The notes under the pieces are model-generated. The model was given only the letters and a program-made list of their open reading frames with translations. It searched no databases and was not told the DNA's origin. A DNA stretch of 5,603 nucleotides from an uncultured Caryophanales bacterium. Lineage in GTDB: Bacteria > Bacillota_I > Bacilli_A > RFN20 > CAG-826. The stretch covers positions 1-5,603 of the forward strand of contig CAMOQM010000066.1 in the NCBI GenBank assembly GCA_946622925.1. Direction: 5' to 3'. A program made the translations under genes and the position numbers. Position 1 is the first letter of the stretch. Every line of letters starts with the position of its first letter. This document shows positions 5,174-5,603 of this stretch, in pieces.

Positions 5174-5561
5174 CGGTGATGTTATCGATGGCGATGACTA
5201 AGGCCACAAAGGTATAGGGATCGAACTTATCGTCGATAGTTAGGACAAAAGAGTCGCGCGCCGAGATTTTCCTAGCCACGTGGCCGATTTCTTTGCCGTT
5301 AAGCAAAATGGCGTAGTTGAAGGTCAATATATTGCCTCTGATCTGCAAATCCCCAAGCGAGGATTCGATGAAGTAGTGGTCATGGACGGAGAAAATCTTT
5401 CTTTTGATGGTGCAGACCTTTTCTCCATCGGGCTTTTCGACGAAGGCGGAATATCTAAATAATTTCCAGAACTTATTACGGACCACAAAGTGGGTGTTTC
5501 CCTCTAGGTCATTGACGAATTTCTTCCTGGTGAAGGAAAAGACTTTGCCCTTGACGATCAT
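5136..5561 (-). CDS. LURP-one-related (LOR / YxjI-like, tubby-C-fold) protein
   Basis: This small, probably cytoplasmic or membrane-peripheral beta-barrel protein has 141 residues from this start. It shows the repeating strand pattern of LURP-one/YxjI proteins: KGKVFSF (4-10), KRKIFSV (53-59) and ARKISARDSF (96-105), each followed by a short beta strand. The C-terminal hydrophobic helix FVALVIAIDNI (118-128) is typical of the family, whose fold resembles scramblase and tubby C-terminal domains. Biochemical function in bacteria is not established. The product is somewhat shorter than YxjI (about 160 residues), and the last 14 residues are low-complexity and polar. The start is unsure: no ribosome binding site or -10 precedes the ATG at 5561, and the frame stays open through the remaining 42 bases to the right edge, so the gene may begin outside the window. 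The alignment to YxjI suggests the missing part is short. Confidence 0.78.
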   Translation of the reverse strand: MIVKGKVFSFTRKKFVNDLEGNTHFVVRNKFWKLFRYSAFVEKPDGEKVCTIKRKIFSVHDHYFIESSLGDLQIRGNILTFNYAILLNGKEIGHVARKISARDSFVLTIDDKFDPYTFVALVIAIDNITDERRDNASASSN

Positions 5562-5603
5562 GACGTCTTGTTCGTTAACGTCTTTGACTTTGGATGAGCC
5601 TCT

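Noticed and set aside
441..5593. Recurring TTTGACTTTG near 445, 545 and 5583 as a possible repeat or operator
   Set aside because: Each copy is inside a coding region and encodes Lys-Val-Lys with the same preferred codons, so codon use explains it.

Overview
The window looks like a chromosomal stretch from a low- to mid-GC Firmicute-type bacterium. The best guess is an uncultured member of Bacilli or a Tenericutes-like gut lineage. The support is a YugI/CvfD-like S1 protein directly upstream of glucose-6-phosphate isomerase, a YfmM-like ABC-F ATPase, a YxjI/LURP-one-like protein, and AAAGGAG ribosome binding sites. TGA is used as a stop (S1 and ispD genes) and tryptophan is TGG, so the code is the standard bacterial one, not the Mycoplasma code. 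The lineage is inference only. The gene content is ordinary housekeeping plus envelope-type hypotheticals. I see no mobile element, CRISPR array, RNA gene or defence system.

Layout, left to right. Positions 1-1519 (minus strand) hold a three-gene operon transcribed ispD -> S1-domain gene -> pgi, with both junctions being 4-nt ATGA overlaps; pgi runs off the left edge. Positions 1592-2416 (minus) hold a HAD-superfamily phosphatase with its own promoter and a probable terminator just after its stop. Positions 2417-2483 are a short divergent promoter region. Positions 2484-3011 (plus) encode a small single-pass membrane protein resembling LemA, starting with GTG. It ends in an 8-nt tail-to-tail overlap with an ABC-F ATPase gene at 3004-4539 (minus). 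Positions 4580-5561 (minus) hold a four-helix membrane protein and, upstream of it, a LURP-one-related (YxjI-like) protein whose frame is open to the right edge.

The most striking pattern is how translation starts are marked. The two operon-internal genes of the ispD operon (S1 and pgi) have AAAGGAG exactly 8 nt before ATG. All four genes that begin a transcription unit (ispD, HAD, LemA-like, ABC-F) have no Shine-Dalgarno sequence, and instead have a -10 hexamer of form TAnnnT (TATACT, TACAAT, TACAAT, TATCAT) ending 6 or 7 nt before the start codon. Transcription would then begin on or next to the start codon, meaning leaderless mRNAs. This rule also resolves two starts: the second ATG of the HAD gene and a GTG for the LemA-like gene. 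The three minus-strand promoters also carry short inverted repeats just upstream of the -10.

Functionally, the window links isoprenoid precursor synthesis, an RNA-binding regulator and glycolysis in one operon. The other genes (ABC-F translation factor, HAD phosphatase, LemA-like, LURP-one-like and membrane protein) are general or unknown. Intergenic gaps are all under 75 nt and every base is accounted for by genes or promoter/terminator regions.
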